Part shown: in pieces, positions 1-8,909 of the stretch
Position numbering within the stretch: the stretch's first letter is position 1
Layout of the letters: every line of letters starts with the position of its first letter
NCBI RefSeq assembly: GCF_027213965.1
Contig: NZ_JAPWGX010000006.1
Coordinates: forward strand, 1 to 64,000
Reading direction: 5' to 3'
Source: Maritalea porphyrae
GTDB taxonomy: Bacteria > Pseudomonadota > Alphaproteobacteria > Rhizobiales > Devosiaceae
Length of the DNA: 64,000 bases
Position numbers and translations under genes: made by a program
Notes under the pieces: model-generated
Databases searched by the model: none
Told to the model about the DNA's origin: nothing
The model's input: only the letters and a program-made list of their open reading frames with translations

Positions 1-12
1 CTTTATGAGGGT

Positions 13-120
13 TTTGCGTGCCGCCGTCGCAGCCTTTCGGCTGCTCGACTGGCCCCCGGGTCTTTCACGCCGCCGTCGGCCCTTTCAGGGCTTTCCCCGG
101 CACCCCCGCCTGTTGGTGCA
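13..120 (+). repeat. GC-rich hairpin repeat, two copies with a common core
   Basis: The core GCCGCCGTCG occurs twice here (about 20-29 and 70-78), each time followed by a different hairpin: GCAGCC-tttc-GGCTGC at 29-44 and GCCCT-ttc-AGGGC at 79-91. A third relative lies in reverse orientation in both 16S-tRNA-Ile spacers (42253-42320 and 49233-49300). Changed arms that still pair suggest the structure, not the sequence, is kept. It overlaps an open frame at 5-352 that has no coding signs. Confidence 0.6.
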
Positions 121-150
121 TTACACCCGTGTTGGGATGATTGCAGTTGA

Positions 151-232
151 CCCCGGATCAAGTCCGGGGTGGTGCGGTTGGGTTGGACAATTACGCCTTC
201 CGTCTCGCACCGTCCCGCACTTGATGCGGGAC
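151..232 (+). repeat. Composite palindromic repeat (TCAAG-loop hairpins)
   Basis: Two perfect hairpins about 40 bases apart: CCCCGGA-TCAAG-TCCGGGG at 151-169 and GTCCCGCA-CTTGA-TGCGGGAC at 212-232. The loops are reverse complements of each other. The same pair in the same order recurs at 58724-58797. This is typical of REP-like intergenic repeats in alphaproteobacteria. Confidence 0.75.
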
Positions 233-478
233 CTACTCACTTTCAACACACCGCCGGATCATCCACCAACAACCAAACAAACTCCACACGACCCCAACAA
301 CGCGTCCGCTGTCCGCAGGGTCTTCAAGAAAGCTGCGATCATTATAGGGTGAGTGGAAATGTGCGGGGATAAGATTTTTAGAAACGGCCGCTCCGAGCCC
401 AAAGTAGACATGGAAAAATTTCACAACACAGAATTAGGGGCTAAATCAAATGAGCGCATTTTCCGAAAGTTTTGTTCT
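233..478. other. Intergenic region without a recognisable gene
   Basis: About 250 bases between the repeats and the first gene. Short overlapping frames here resemble nothing and have no ribosome binding site. A stretch at 359-378 (TGTGCGGGGATAAG followed by T-rich sequence) resembles one at 56289-56310. On the minus strand a TATAAT lies near 341-346 without a convincing -35. Confidence 0.4.
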
Positions 479-928
479 TTAAAGGCATGGGATTACGTTG
501 GTGCAATATTGCGCCTTAAACCCGCTGAGCAAGCGCTTGGTTTCCAATGTACTGCCAGTAGGTGCAATTTCGGAACACATGTATTCTGAGTGGGGCAACA
601 AAGCCTGGACAAATGTGTCCTCCCAACCCGGTTCAACTTCCAGCATTTGCTCCGCTGAGTAAAGGAGATGGTCAACGAATGCTGCATATGCGCCAGCGTT
701 GTTGCTCGACAACAGCTGGCATGCTGCAGTTGGACTGGCGAAATCTGGCGAGGTGCTGGCCAATGCCAAATGTGAGCGATATGCATCGCGCGCAGATTGT
801 GTACGTTGCTGCAAGTCAGTGGCATCCAACTGAACTTTAACGCCAATCAATGCCGCAAGGGCCACCAATGCGGTTATGGCCGCCGCGCCTGCTTCAATTA
901 GGTTTGCGTGTCTAGAGAACCAGTTCAT
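479..928 (-). CDS. Small membrane-anchored protein of unknown function
   Basis: 149 residues. Starting at 928, the ATG overlaps the TGA stop of the upstream agmatine-deiminase-like gene (ATGA, 925-928), so translational coupling is likely; a longer frame to 955 is possible but less natural. Residues about 10-32 form one hydrophobic segment (rich in Ala, Leu, Val). The rest is a soluble domain with three or four cysteines and no family I recognise. The layout suggests an N-terminal anchor with an exported or cytoplasmic C-terminal domain. Coupling to a secreted hydrolase hints that the two act together, but this is inference. Confidence 0.6.
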   Translation of the reverse strand: MNWFSRHANLIEAGAAAITALVALAALIGVKVQLDATDLQQRTQSARDAYRSHLALASTSPDFASPTAACQLLSSNNAGAYAAFVDHLLYSAEQMLEVEPGWEDTFVQALLPHSEYMCSEIAPTGSTLETKRLLSGFKAQYCTNVIPCL

Positions 929-1998
929 AGAGCTGGCATTTGTTGAGTTGCACAATGAATACCACCACCGACCTCACCAAGGGCGTCCACATTTAGGGTG
1001 ATCACTTCTCGGTTGGGATAGTGATTTTTCAGCGTCTCAACGGCAATATCATCTGTTTCTTTGTCACCAAATTGCGCTGCAATCACACCGCCATTGCAAA
1101 CATAATAATTCGCATAAGACGCTACAAAGTCGATGCTATTGACCCGCCGCTTTTTGGGTTCTGGAATAATTGTTACATCCAGCTTGGCGGCAACCAAACG
1201 GTCATGCGTGTCTAATGCGGCGAGGTGAAATGGATCTGTCAAATCAGGATCGTCCGGCAAATTTATGAGAACTCTGCCTGGGCCAGTAAAGCGGGCCAGA
1301 CTGTCGATGTGGTAATCGGTGATATCCTGATCCCAAACACCGGGCGACCAAATCATGCGCTGTGCGCCGTAAGCGGCGAGCAATTTTTGCTCAATATATT
1401 CTCGGGACTTGCCAGCATTGCGATTCTCGTTCACCCACGAACTTTCATGCGCCATCAACAGTCCATGACCATCATGTTCGACACCACCGGCTTCGCCTTG
1501 CAATCCGCTTGCGACTAAGGGGATGCCCAGCTTTTCTGCGATGCGTTTTGCCACCAACCCATCGTGTTTGTGCACCTGTTTTGCGCCCCAACCATTAAAC
1601 TGGAGATGTGAAATGGCGAGCTTCCCATTCGCTTGTTTTGCAAAAAGAGGCCCTGAGTCACGGCACCACAAATCCTCAGTGGGAATATCCCAAAGTTCAA
1701 TGGCCTCAGAAAGGTAGCGCCTTGCATTGGCGTGATCTTTTTTCGCAGCGAGCATAACCACCGGTTCAAACTCGACGATTGTGTTGGCAATGTCGGCAAT
1801 GGTGTTCTGCAAGAGATCAAGAAATGCTTTTTCCGGATGAACTTCTCGGTTTACCGGCCACTGCATAAATGTGCGTTCGTGCAGGCTTTCTTCTGGTGGC
1901 ACCAGCAAACCAGCTTGATTTTCAGCCATTGCATGACCTCCCAACAGACCGGCTGCACAAAACGCGGCGCCGGTCATCAATACCTCTCGTCTGATCAT
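925..1998 (-). CDS. Secreted agmatine deiminase / peptidylarginine deiminase family protein
   Basis: 357 residues. The family (PAD_porph) hydrolyses the guanidine group of agmatine or peptidyl-arginine to a ureido group plus ammonia. Seen: WCRDSGP (substrate loop), DYHID, and C-terminal GGGIHCATQQ carrying the catalytic cysteine. The start at 1998 follows AGGGAAG by six bases and gives an N-terminus with RR, a hydrophobic run and an AMA cleavage-like site, so export, perhaps by Tat, is likely. The frame remains open to 2223 but that extension is charged and lacks a ribosome binding site. It lies about 100 bases downstream of maiA on the same strand. Most AguA proteins are cytosolic, so the exported form is unusual and the substrate uncertain. 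Confidence 0.85.
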   Translation of the reverse strand: MIRREVLMTGAAFCAAGLLGGHAMAENQAGLLVPPEESLHERTFMQWPVNREVHPEKAFLDLLQNTIADIANTIVEFEPVVMLAAKKDHANARRYLSEAIELWDIPTEDLWCRDSGPLFAKQANGKLAISHLQFNGWGAKQVHKHDGLVAKRIAEKLGIPLVASGLQGEAGGVEHDGHGLLMAHESSWVNENRNAGKSREYIEQKLLAAYGAQRMIWSPGVWDQDITDYHIDSLARFTGPGRVLINLPDDPDLTDPFHLAALDTHDRLVAAKLDVTIIPEPKKRRVNSIDFVASYANYYVCNGGVIAAQFGDKETDDIAVETLKNHYPNREVITLNVDALGEVGGGIHCATQQMPAL

Positions 1999-2101
1999 TG
2001 CAGCTTCCCTTTTGATGCTTATCGGCCTCAGTCTAGCATAACTCCTATCAAAAAATGGGGCCAATGTATCCCGATTTAGGCACTCCAAAGCCCTTCCAGC
2101 T

Positions 2102-2761
2102 TCACCCCTTTGGCGCGAACATATCCGGGTGGGCAGCCTGAAACGCGGGATGCTGCTTGCAGTTTTCTTCGATGGCGAGAATGCGTTCGCAAGTCGACAA
2201 GTCAACGTCCCAACGCCGCGCATTATAGAGCTGCGGCATCAAGCACGTATCGGCCATGGTTGGACTGTCGCCAAAGGAAAACTTAGAGTCTGATTGTTGG
2301 AGCAGCATGCCTTCATAGGCGTGCAAGCCTTGGCCGATGAAGTGGTGAAACCAATCGCGCACCGCGTCTTTGCCAACACCGAATGTCTTGGTGATATGCT
2401 GGGTCACACCCAAATTACACACGGGGTGAATATCCATCGCAATAGCGTGGCTTAGTGCCCGCACACGCTGACGATCCAGCGCATTTCCTGGCATCAGCCC
2501 CTGATCTGGGTGCATTTCGGCCAAATATTCGATAATCGCAACGGATTGGGTGAGCAACATACCGTCAAGTTCGATGGTCGGCACCAAACCCTGCGGGTTG
2601 AGCAGGTGATAAGATTCACCCTTATGCGCCCCCTCAAGCAAGTTTACATCAACCACTTCATACTCAACACCACACAAGGCCAAAGCAATGCGCACCCGAT
2701 AGGCCGCAGAAGAGCGCCAATAATTGTATAAAATCACGTCAGACAAAAGTGTCTCCGACAT
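2102..2761 (-). CDS. maiA: Maleylacetoacetate isomerase
   Basis: 219 residues, the usual length for this zeta-class glutathione transferase. It converts maleylacetoacetate to fumarylacetoacetate with glutathione as cofactor, the penultimate step of tyrosine/homogentisate degradation. The N-terminal thioredoxin-fold part carries the hallmark SSAAYRVRIAL (about residues 17-27, Ser being the glutathione-activating residue), NPQGLVPT and QSVAIIEYL. It follows fah after 18 bases in the same operon, and its ATG is preceded by GGAG. Confidence 0.95.
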   Translation of the reverse strand: MSETLLSDVILYNYWRSSAAYRVRIALALCGVEYEVVDVNLLEGAHKGESYHLLNPQGLVPTIELDGMLLTQSVAIIEYLAEMHPDQGLMPGNALDRQRVRALSHAIAMDIHPVCNLGVTQHITKTFGVGKDAVRDWFHHFIGQGLHAYEGMLLQQSDSKFSFGDSPTMADTCLMPQLYNARRWDVDLSTCERILAIEENCKQHPAFQAAHPDMFAPKG

Positions 2762-2779
2762 ATTGGCGCTCCAAGTATT

Positions 2780-3793
2780 TTAGCCGAATTTGACGATTTG
2801 CTGATCAATAGCACCAAAGATTGTGCTGCCATCATCGTTGAGCATTTCAATGCGCACTTGGTCACCGAACTTCATAAATTCAGTTTTTGGCGCGCCATCG
2901 TTGATGGTTTCAATCATACGGATTTCCGCAATGCACGAATAGCCCAAGCCGCCATCACGCACGGGCTTGCCCGGTGTGCCGTCTTTATCTTTGTTCGACA
3001 CGGTGCCGGACCCGATGATCGCTCCAGCGGCAACGTGGCGCGTTTTGGCCGCATGCGACACGATTTTGGGGAAATTGAACGTCATATCAACGCCCGCATT
3101 GGCCTTGCCGAAAGCATCGCCATTATAATGCACCAACATATCGCGATGCACTTTGCCGTCGGCCCAATGATCGCCCAACTCGTCTGGGGTCACCGCAACG
3201 GGTGCAAACGCTGTTGCGCCTTTACTTTGGAAAAACCCAAAGCCTTTTGCCAGTTCCCCGGGGATCAAAGCGCGATAGCTCACATCATTGAGCAACACGA
3301 TCAATTTGATTTTGTCAGCGGCAGCCTCAGGCGAAATACCCATCGGCAAATCATCACAGATCACGCCGATTTCCGCTTCCATATCGATGCCCCAACTCTC
3401 GGAGCCAACTTCAACATTCTGGTTTGCGCCAAGCATTGCGTCTGGTGCGCCCATATACATCAAGGGGTCTTCCCAAAAACTTGCGGGCAAATCTGCGCCG
3501 CGTGCTTTGCGCACCAATTCAACATGGTTCACATAAGCCGACCCATCCGCCCACTGGCTTGGGTTTGGTAATGGTGCCATGGCTTTGGTTGCATCAAACG
3601 CATCGCCAACACTGGCGTCAGCATTGATCTTATCAGAAAGGGCTTGAAGACCTGCTTCAACGCCGGCCCAATTATCAATCGCATCGCGCATGGTTTTGGC
3701 CACATCTTGTGCGCTCAAATAGCGCGTCAAATCACGGCTTACCACCACCAATTCGCCATAACGCGATTGGTTTGAAAGAGTTGCAAGTTTCAT
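2780..3793 (-). CDS. fah: Fumarylacetoacetase (fumarylacetoacetate hydrolase)
   Basis: 337 residues, the bacterial single-chain form. It cleaves fumarylacetoacetate to fumarate and acetoacetate, the last step of the homogentisate pathway. Seen: an N-terminal adaptor-like domain, then the FAH catalytic core with the acidic metal-binding stretch EAEIGVICDD and a later GSGTVSNKD. It starts three bases after the hmgA stop, so the two are almost certainly co-transcribed and probably translationally coupled. It could act on related acylpyruvates, but the neighbours fix its role. Confidence 0.93.
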   Translation of the reverse strand: MKLATLSNQSRYGELVVVSRDLTRYLSAQDVAKTMRDAIDNWAGVEAGLQALSDKINADASVGDAFDATKAMAPLPNPSQWADGSAYVNHVELVRKARGADLPASFWEDPLMYMGAPDAMLGANQNVEVGSESWGIDMEAEIGVICDDLPMGISPEAAADKIKLIVLLNDVSYRALIPGELAKGFGFFQSKGATAFAPVAVTPDELGDHWADGKVHRDMLVHYNGDAFGKANAGVDMTFNFPKIVSHAAKTRHVAAGAIIGSGTVSNKDKDGTPGKPVRDGGLGYSCIAEIRMIETINDGAPKTEFMKFGDQVRIEMLNDDGSTIFGAIDQQIVKFG

Positions 3794-3796
3794 AGA

Positions 3797-5116
3797 TCAG
3801 TCCCACTTTCCTTCTGGGGTGCCATCAAAATGGCTCTTCAAATCAGCCCAGCAATCAATGTAATTGTCTTGTGTCGTTTCTAGCGTCGCCGCATATTCCG
3901 TCAACAGCTGAGGGAAGCGGGTTTCGAACATAAACGCCATCGTATTGTCGAGTTTTTGCGGTTTCAAGTCAGCGGTTGAGGCTTTGTGAAAACCACCAGC
4001 ATCCGGCCCATGCGGCAACATCATATTGTGCAAGCTCATGCCGCCGGGCACAAAGCCCTCTTCTTTCGCGTCATATTGACCGTGAATAAGGCCCATGAAT
4101 TCGCTCATAATATTGCGGTGATACCAAGGGGGGCGGAACGTATGTTCAGCCACCAACCAGCGCGGCGGGAAGATCACAAAATCAATGTTCGCCGTACCGT
4201 CTTCCCCCGAAGGCGCAGTCAATACCGTGAAAATTGAAGGATCAGGATGGTCAAACAAGATCGACCCAACTGGCGAATAGGTCGCCAGGTCGTATTTATA
4301 TGGCGTGTAATTGCCGTGCCAGGCCACAACGTCGAGTGGCGAATGGGGGATTTCAGTTTCGTAAAACTTTCCGCACCACTTCACAATCACCCGACAAGGT
4401 GTGTCTTTTTCTTCATATGCAGCCACCGGTGTTTTAAAATCACGCGGGTTGGCCAAACAGTTCGCCCCAATTGGGCCGCGATCTGGCAGGGTGAATTTCG
4501 CGCCATAGTTTTCACACATATAACCGCGCGATGGCCCCTCAACACTGACCTTAAACACCATGCCGCGCGGGATCACCACAATCTCGCCCGGCGCCACGTC
4601 AAACTTTCCCATTTCGGTGAAAATGTGCAGGCTACCAATTTCTGGCACCAGCAATAATTCAGCATCTGCATTGAAGAAATGGTCGTCTTCCATCGAGGCG
4701 TTAAACGCATAAACGTGGCTCGCCATCCCCACTTGGGTGAAAACGTCCCCCGCCGTCGTAATGGTTTTAACCCCGGCTAAGAAATCTGTTCTTTCTTCAG
4801 GCATGGGAATGGGGTCCCAGCGGGTTTGCCCGATCGGCATTTCCCCATTCATCTGGTGGGGCGCAGTTTTCCAAAGCGGCAGATCAAACGGCTTAAACCG
4901 CGTGGTGTGCCTTACGCTTGGGCGAATGCGATACAGCCACGAGCGCTCATTTGTGCCGCGCGGCGCGGTAAATGGCGAACCAGACAATTGCTCTGCATAA
5001 AGCCCATAAGCGCATTTCTGCGGGCTATTTTGCCCCTGCGGCAACGCGCCGGGCAAGGCTTCGGTTTCAAAGTCATTGCCGAAACCGGGCATATATTGAA
5101 GATCGTTTTTGCTCAT
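3797..5116 (-). CDS. hmgA: Homogentisate 1,2-dioxygenase
   Basis: 439 residues, full length for the family. This Fe(II) ring-cleavage dioxygenase opens homogentisate to maleylacetoacetate. Typical stretches are the N-terminal [33 protein letters not shown], and the C-terminal metal-binding region with [26 protein letters not shown] and [12 protein letters not shown] (His and Glu ligands). It is the first gene of the hmgA-fah-maiA operon, divergent from a MarR gene. No 4-hydroxyphenylpyruvate dioxygenase gene is present in the window, so homogentisate must be made by genes elsewhere or by another route. Confidence 0.97.
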   Translation of the reverse strand: MSKNDLQYMPGFGNDFETEALPGALPQGQNSPQKCAYGLYAEQLSGSPFTAPRGTNERSWLYRIRPSVRHTTRFKPFDLPLWKTAPHQMNGEMPIGQTRWDPIPMPEERTDFLAGVKTITTAGDVFTQVGMASHVYAFNASMEDDHFFNADAELLLVPEIGSLHIFTEMGKFDVAPGEIVVIPRGMVFKVSVEGPSRGYMCENYGAKFTLPDRGPIGANCLANPRDFKTPVAAYEEKDTPCRVIVKWCGKFYETEIPHSPLDVVAWHGNYTPYKYDLATYSPVGSILFDHPDPSIFTVLTAPSGEDGTANIDFVIFPPRWLVAEHTFRPPWYHRNIMSEFMGLIHGQYDAKEEGFVPGGMSLHNMMLPHGPDAGGFHKASTADLKPQKLDNTMAFMFETRFPQLLTEYAATLETTQDNYIDCWADLKSHFDGTPEGKWD

Positions 5117-5162
5117 AATGGCACCGTTGGACCCTATCTATCTTTTCCAAAGGCAAAATTGT

Positions 5163-5178
5163 GGTTGCACATGTAACC
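5163..5178. promoter_or_regulatory. Candidate MarR operator between hmgA and its regulator
   Basis: GGTTGCACATGTAACC is an imperfect 16-base palindrome (six of eight pairs match) in the 100-base divergent spacer; a half-site-like GTAAC recurs just downstream at 5188-5192. Position and symmetry fit a MarR-family operator serving both promoters. Binding is inferred. Confidence 0.45.
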
Positions 5179-5216
5179 ATCTATTATGTAACTATCAAAC
5201 GAGGGAGAATTATACA

Positions 5217-5675
5217 ATGGACGATTCAAACATCAAAAATGCCGACATCCTCGCTTTAGAGAAGTTTTTGCCCTACCGGCTCAACCAAGCCTCGGAAAAG
5301 GTCAGCCAAAAGTTTGCACAAGAATACAAAAAACGCTATGGGCTGACCCGCCCCGAATGGCGAACCTTTGCGACCATCGGCCAATTTGGCACCATCACTG
5401 CCCGCGAAATCTGCAATCATTCTCCCATGCACAAAACCAAGGTTTCGCGTGCTGTATTCGCCCTTGAAAAACGGCGCTGGGTCAAACGCACACAAGACCC
5501 AACAGACCGCCGCCTAGAACACCTTGAACTAACAACCACCGGGCAAGCCACCTACAAAGACTTAGTGAACGTTGCCAACGTTTTTGAAGAGAAATTCATC
5601 CAATCAATCGGAGATCAAGACGCACAACTTTTACTGCGCGCACTCGATGCGATTGAGCGACGGTTTGAGGCCTAG
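5217..5675 (+). CDS. MarR-family transcriptional regulator (likely regulator of the homogentisate operon)
   Basis: 152 residues. A winged-helix MarR protein: ITAREICNHSPMHKTKVSRAVFALEKRRWVKR (about residues 58-90) is the recognition-helix region, followed by the wing DPTDRRLEHLELT. The start at 5217 is chosen because GAGGGAG precedes it; the frame is open further upstream. Divergent to hmgA with a 100-base spacer, it most simply acts as a repressor released by homogentisate or an intermediate, as HmgR-type regulators do elsewhere. The effector is not shown by the sequence. Confidence 0.88.
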   Translation: MDDSNIKNADILALEKFLPYRLNQASEKVSQKFAQEYKKRYGLTRPEWRTFATIGQFGTITAREICNHSPMHKTKVSRAVFALEKRRWVKRTQDPTDRRLEHLELTTTGQATYKDLVNVANVFEEKFIQSIGDQDAQLLLRALDAIERRFEA

Positions 5676-5793
5676 AACTTGCTATAATTGTCGATTGCAC
5701 ATATTTGACAAACATTCGTCCATTGCCACCAGTTTCGATTAACGAAATTGGGGTAAAAGTAGCCCGTCCATTGAATAAGTTGAGTGAGCAACT

Positions 5794-7152
5794 ATGTCCA
5801 ACTCCCCGTTTAAAGCCTATGACGTCCGTGGCTTAATTCCAGACCAAATGAACGTGCCGTTCGCCTATCGTTTCGGTCAAGCCGTTGCCCATTTGCTCAA
5901 AGCAAACTCGGTTGTTGTTGGGCATGACATGCGTTTGGACAGTGCACCATTTGCCGATGCAATTTCACAAGGCTTAATGGACAGCGGCGTCAATGTGCTC
6001 CCGGTTGGCCAATGTGGAACCGAAGAAGTGTATTTTCACACAGACACATCCGGTGCAGATGGTGGTTTGATGGTAACCGCCAGTCACAACCCGCAAAATT
6101 ATAATGGCATCAAAATGGTGCTTAAAGGCGCGCATGCGGCCACAAGGGATAACGCACTTGGTCCGCTTGAAGAACTTGTGATGAGCGATACCCCGTTCAC
6201 CCCGGTTTCATACGAAAACCGCGGCAAAAAATTGCCCCAGTTGGACCGCGCGCCCTATATCCAGCGTTTGCTTAATCAGGTTGATGGCGTTGCGCTCAAA
6301 CCGCTAAAAATCGTTTGTCACGCGGGCAATGGTTGCGCGGGCTCAATTATTGATTTGCTTGAAGAGCATTTGCCCTTCACCTTCATCAAGGTAGACCATG
6401 AAGCCGATGGCAATTTGCCCAATGGCATTCCAAACCCATTATTGCCCGAAAAGCGCGCAAAAGCTGCCAACGCCGTAAAAGAACATGGCGCCGACCTCGG
6501 CATCGCATGGGACGGGGACTTTGACCGCTGTTTCTTTTACGATCACACCGGGGAATTCGTTGAAGGCTATTACCTTGTTGGGCTAATCGCTCAAACGCTA
6601 TTGCACAACAATCCTGGCGGCAAAATCGTCTACGATCCGCGCCTAACCTGGAACACCATCGATGTGGTTCAAGCAGCGGGCGGTGTGCCCATCATTTCAA
6701 AAACTGGGCACGCCTTCTTTAAGCAAATCATGCGCGAAGAAAACGCAATCTATGGTGGCGAAATGAGTGCCCACCACTATTTTGATGACTTCAGCTTTTG
6801 TGACACGGGCATGGTGCCTTGGTTGGCCATTGTCTCCGAAATCTCAACAAGTGGCAAAAGCCTAAAAGAAATGGTTGAAGAGCGGATCGCAAAATTCCCC
6901 TGCTCTGGCGAAATCAACTTCACCGTAAATGATGCGCCTTCAATCTTGGCCGAAATCGAGAAAACATATGCTCCCAACGCGCTAAAGGTCGAGCATATCG
7001 ATGGGGTGAGCATTGAGTTTGATGATTGGCGTTTTAACGTTCGCTCCTCCAACACAGAGCCTTTGTTGCGCATCAATGTTGAGGCACGTGGGGACAAAGC
7101 CTTGGTCGACCAAAAGGTTGTCGAACTCTCAAAACTCATCAACGCCAGCTAA
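5794..7152 (+). CDS. Phosphomannomutase/phosphoglucomutase
   Basis: 452 residues, an alpha-D-phosphohexomutase of the ManB/AlgC type. It interconverts hexose 6- and 1-phosphates, feeding GDP-mannose or glucose-1-phosphate for polysaccharide and LPS. Four domains are visible: the active-site TASHNP with phosphoserine at about residue 97, the Mg-binding DGDFD at 240-244, the sugar-specificity loop GEMSAHH at 322-328 (the GEMS form handles both glucose and mannose), and the phosphate-binding RSSNTEP at 417-423. The gene stands alone, and the hairpin at 7161-7184 follows it. Confidence 0.93.
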   Translation: MSNSPFKAYDVRGLIPDQMNVPFAYRFGQAVAHLLKANSVVVGHDMRLDSAPFADAISQGLMDSGVNVLPVGQCGTEEVYFHTDTSGADGGLMVTASHNPQNYNGIKMVLKGAHAATRDNALGPLEELVMSDTPFTPVSYENRGKKLPQLDRAPYIQRLLNQVDGVALKPLKIVCHAGNGCAGSIIDLLEEHLPFTFIKVDHEADGNLPNGIPNPLLPEKRAKAANAVKEHGADLGIAWDGDFDRCFFYDHTGEFVEGYYLVGLIAQTLLHNNPGGKIVYDPRLTWNTIDVVQAAGGVPIISKTGHAFFKQIMREENAIYGGEMSAHHYFDDFSFCDTGMVPWLAIVSEISTSGKSLKEMVEERIAKFPCSGEINFTVNDAPSILAEIEKTYAPNALKVEHIDGVSIEFDDWRFNVRSSNTEPLLRINVEARGDKALVDQKVVELSKLINAS

Positions 7153-7160
7153 GCTAAATC

Positions 7161-7184
7161 GGAGCGGTGGCACCCCACCGCTCC
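7161..7184. terminator. Bidirectional terminator between convergent genes
   Basis: A perfect 10-base-pair stem GGAGCGGTGG / CCACCGCTCC with a four-base loop, then ATTTGTTTTA on the plus strand. It sits between the mutase stop at 7152 and the stop of the convergent SDR gene at 7192, and may serve both. Confidence 0.75.
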
Positions 7185-7191
7185 ATTTGTT

Positions 7192-8142
7192 TTAGATCGC
7201 CCACTTCGCGCCGGTTAGCTCTTCAGAAACGGTCCAAAGTTTTGCAGCGGCGTCCATATCTTGACCGTGCGGCGCAATGGGGAAAATCCCCACGGGACCG
7301 CCTAACCCACCCCGTTTGACCGGGCCATAAAAAGTGACCGGTTGTGCCTCTTTGTCAGCCGCGGCCAAGACCAAAGACTTTGCGCCATGCGAAGGCGGAT
7401 GCGAAAAGAACCGTCCAAACACCACCATCATCCACTTTTCGATACCGCCCGGCCCGGTGCGCTGCAAATTGGTATCTGCATATCCCGGATGCACCACATA
7501 GGCGTTAACCGCACTGTCCGCAGTTTTTAAACGCCTTTGCAGCTCATGAACAAACAACATATTCGCCAGCTTGCTTTGCCCGTAGCTTGCGGTGGAGCTG
7601 TAACCATGATCAAAGTTCAAATCTTCAAACTTGATCCGCTTTAATCCCCACATATGCGCAATCGAAGAAACTGCAATAATCCGACCTTGTGCTTTCTCGA
7701 CCAACGGATAGAGCAATTGCGCAAACAAGAAATGGCCCAAATGATTGACCCCAAACTGGGTTTCAAAACCATCTTCAGTAAGTGTTTTTGTCGGGATCAT
7801 CATCAAGCCCGCATTGTTCAAAAGCACATCTAACTTTTCATGATTGGCAATAAACAGATCAGCTGCGCTGCGCACGCTATCAAGCCGAGCAAGATCCATC
7901 AAAATATAGTCAATCGACCCTTTGTCGTTGGTGTGTTTTGCAATCTCTGCAACTGCTTCTTTTGCCTTTTGCTCGTTGCGGCAGAATATGGTGACCTGAG
8001 CGCCCTTACCCACCAACACTTTCGCTGCTTCAAATCCAATACCAGAGTTGCCGCCGGTGATAACAACCACTTTGTTGCTCATGTCCGGGGTGCGACTATA
8101 ATCCCATCCCTGATTGCCAAATGGCATATTGCTTTTGCTCAT
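7192..8142 (-). CDS. SDR-family oxidoreductase (retinol-dehydrogenase-like)
   Basis: 316 residues. A classical short-chain dehydrogenase with an extended C-terminus: NAD(P)-binding TGGNSGIG (about residues 29-36), NNAG, active-site Ser in VSSIAH and YGQSK as the catalytic Tyr-Lys pair. The N-terminal QGWDYSRTPDMSNKVV is typical of the retinol dehydrogenase-like group, whose bacterial substrates are mostly unknown. The ATG at 8142 follows GGAG. A palindromic site related to that before the neighbouring TetR gene lies 15 bases upstream, so the TetR protein probably represses it. Confidence 0.88.
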   Translation of the reverse strand: MSKSNMPFGNQGWDYSRTPDMSNKVVVITGGNSGIGFEAAKVLVGKGAQVTIFCRNEQKAKEAVAEIAKHTNDKGSIDYILMDLARLDSVRSAADLFIANHEKLDVLLNNAGLMMIPTKTLTEDGFETQFGVNHLGHFLFAQLLYPLVEKAQGRIIAVSSIAHMWGLKRIKFEDLNFDHGYSSTASYGQSKLANMLFVHELQRRLKTADSAVNAYVVHPGYADTNLQRTGPGGIEKWMMVVFGRFFSHPPSHGAKSLVLAAADKEAQPVTFYGPVKRGGLGGPVGIFPIAPHGQDMDAAAKLWTVSEELTGAKWAI

Positions 8143-8156
8143 GCTTACTCCAAAAA

Positions 8157-8174
8157 TGATTGATTAGTCAGTCA
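8157..8174. promoter_or_regulatory. Candidate TetR operator upstream of the SDR gene
   Basis: TGATTGATTAGTCAGTCA: half-sites TGATTGA and TCAGTCA around TTAG, an 18-base palindrome with three mismatched pairs. It shares TTAGTCA with the site at 8910-8931 and lies just upstream of the SDR start. The spacing between half-sites is four bases here against eight there. Confidence 0.6.
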
Positions 8175-8215
8175 ACAGCGAACAGCACTTTGTGCCGCTG
8201 ATGCTTTTTAGTTAG

Positions 8216-8902
8216 TTATCGTTTGATTATGCCGTTCCAGAAAACGTCGAAACCCGTTTGCAAATGGGCATTGCGATCCGCTTTTGTAAGCCCTTCGCTC
8301 CACAATAAATATTCAACGATTGCTTGGCCTTGCCGAAACATCAATTCTGCGATCAATTCAGGCGCCAAAGGCTGCAAGCGACCATCTTCAACCCCTTGGG
8401 TAAAAAGCGTCATCATATCTTCGTAGGGCGCACCAATAGCATCCAGTTCGCTTTTGCCAATGCGCTCAGACACACGAATTTGTTCCATCAGATAGAACCG
8501 TGTCCAATTCGCCATGCCCCATCGCAGGCCATTATACCAAAGCAGCTCAAGCTGATCCCGCAAGTCAGCATTTGGGTCAAACCCAACCGAAGCTTTGCTG
8601 ATCATTTCGCGCTTAAGATAAACCAAAACCTCGCGGATAAGGGCCTCTTTTGACGCAAAGTGATTAAACAAAGTCCCCGTTGCCACGCCCGCGTGTTTAG
8701 CGATTGAGGCGGTAGAAGTGTTCCAGAACCCATTGGCCCCAAAAAGCTCAATCGCGGCTTCCAACAACTTCTCGCGTTTATTCACAGCCCCATTGGCGTG
8801 GCTATTGTTTTTACCGTGCCCCCCAGCGCTGTTGGTTGAACGTGACTCGGCGGGTGAGAACACAATAACATTTGTCGGCATTTTCTTTTCCATGCCAGCC
8901 AT
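8216..8902 (-). CDS. TetR-family transcriptional repressor
   Basis: 228 residues as drawn; a start at 8881 (221 residues, after GGAAAAG) is equally possible. The N-terminal helix-turn-helix is clear (ELFGANGFWNTSTASIAKHAGVATGTLFNHFASKEALI, about residues 52-88), preceded by a 40-residue polar Ser/Asn/His-rich tail unusual for the family. The C-terminal ligand domain is not diagnostic. It is encoded upstream of the SDR gene on the same strand with operator-like palindromes before both genes, so it most simply controls itself and the SDR. Confidence 0.85.
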   Translation of the reverse strand: MAGMEKKMPTNVIVFSPAESRSTNSAGGHGKNNSHANGAVNKREKLLEAAIELFGANGFWNTSTASIAKHAGVATGTLFNHFASKEALIREVLVYLKREMISKASVGFDPNADLRDQLELLWYNGLRWGMANWTRFYLMEQIRVSERIGKSELDAIGAPYEDMMTLFTQGVEDGRLQPLAPELIAELMFRQGQAIVEYLLWSEGLTKADRNAHLQTGFDVFWNGIIKR

Positions 8903-8909
8903 GTAGGTA

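Noticed and set aside
5-352. Open frame of 115 codons at the left edge
   Set aside because: It runs through two hairpin repeat families, has arginine/proline-rich shadow composition and no ribosome binding site.
2799-3571. Long plus-strand frame of 257 codons opposite fah
   Set aside because: It is the antisense shadow of the well-supported fumarylacetoacetase gene.
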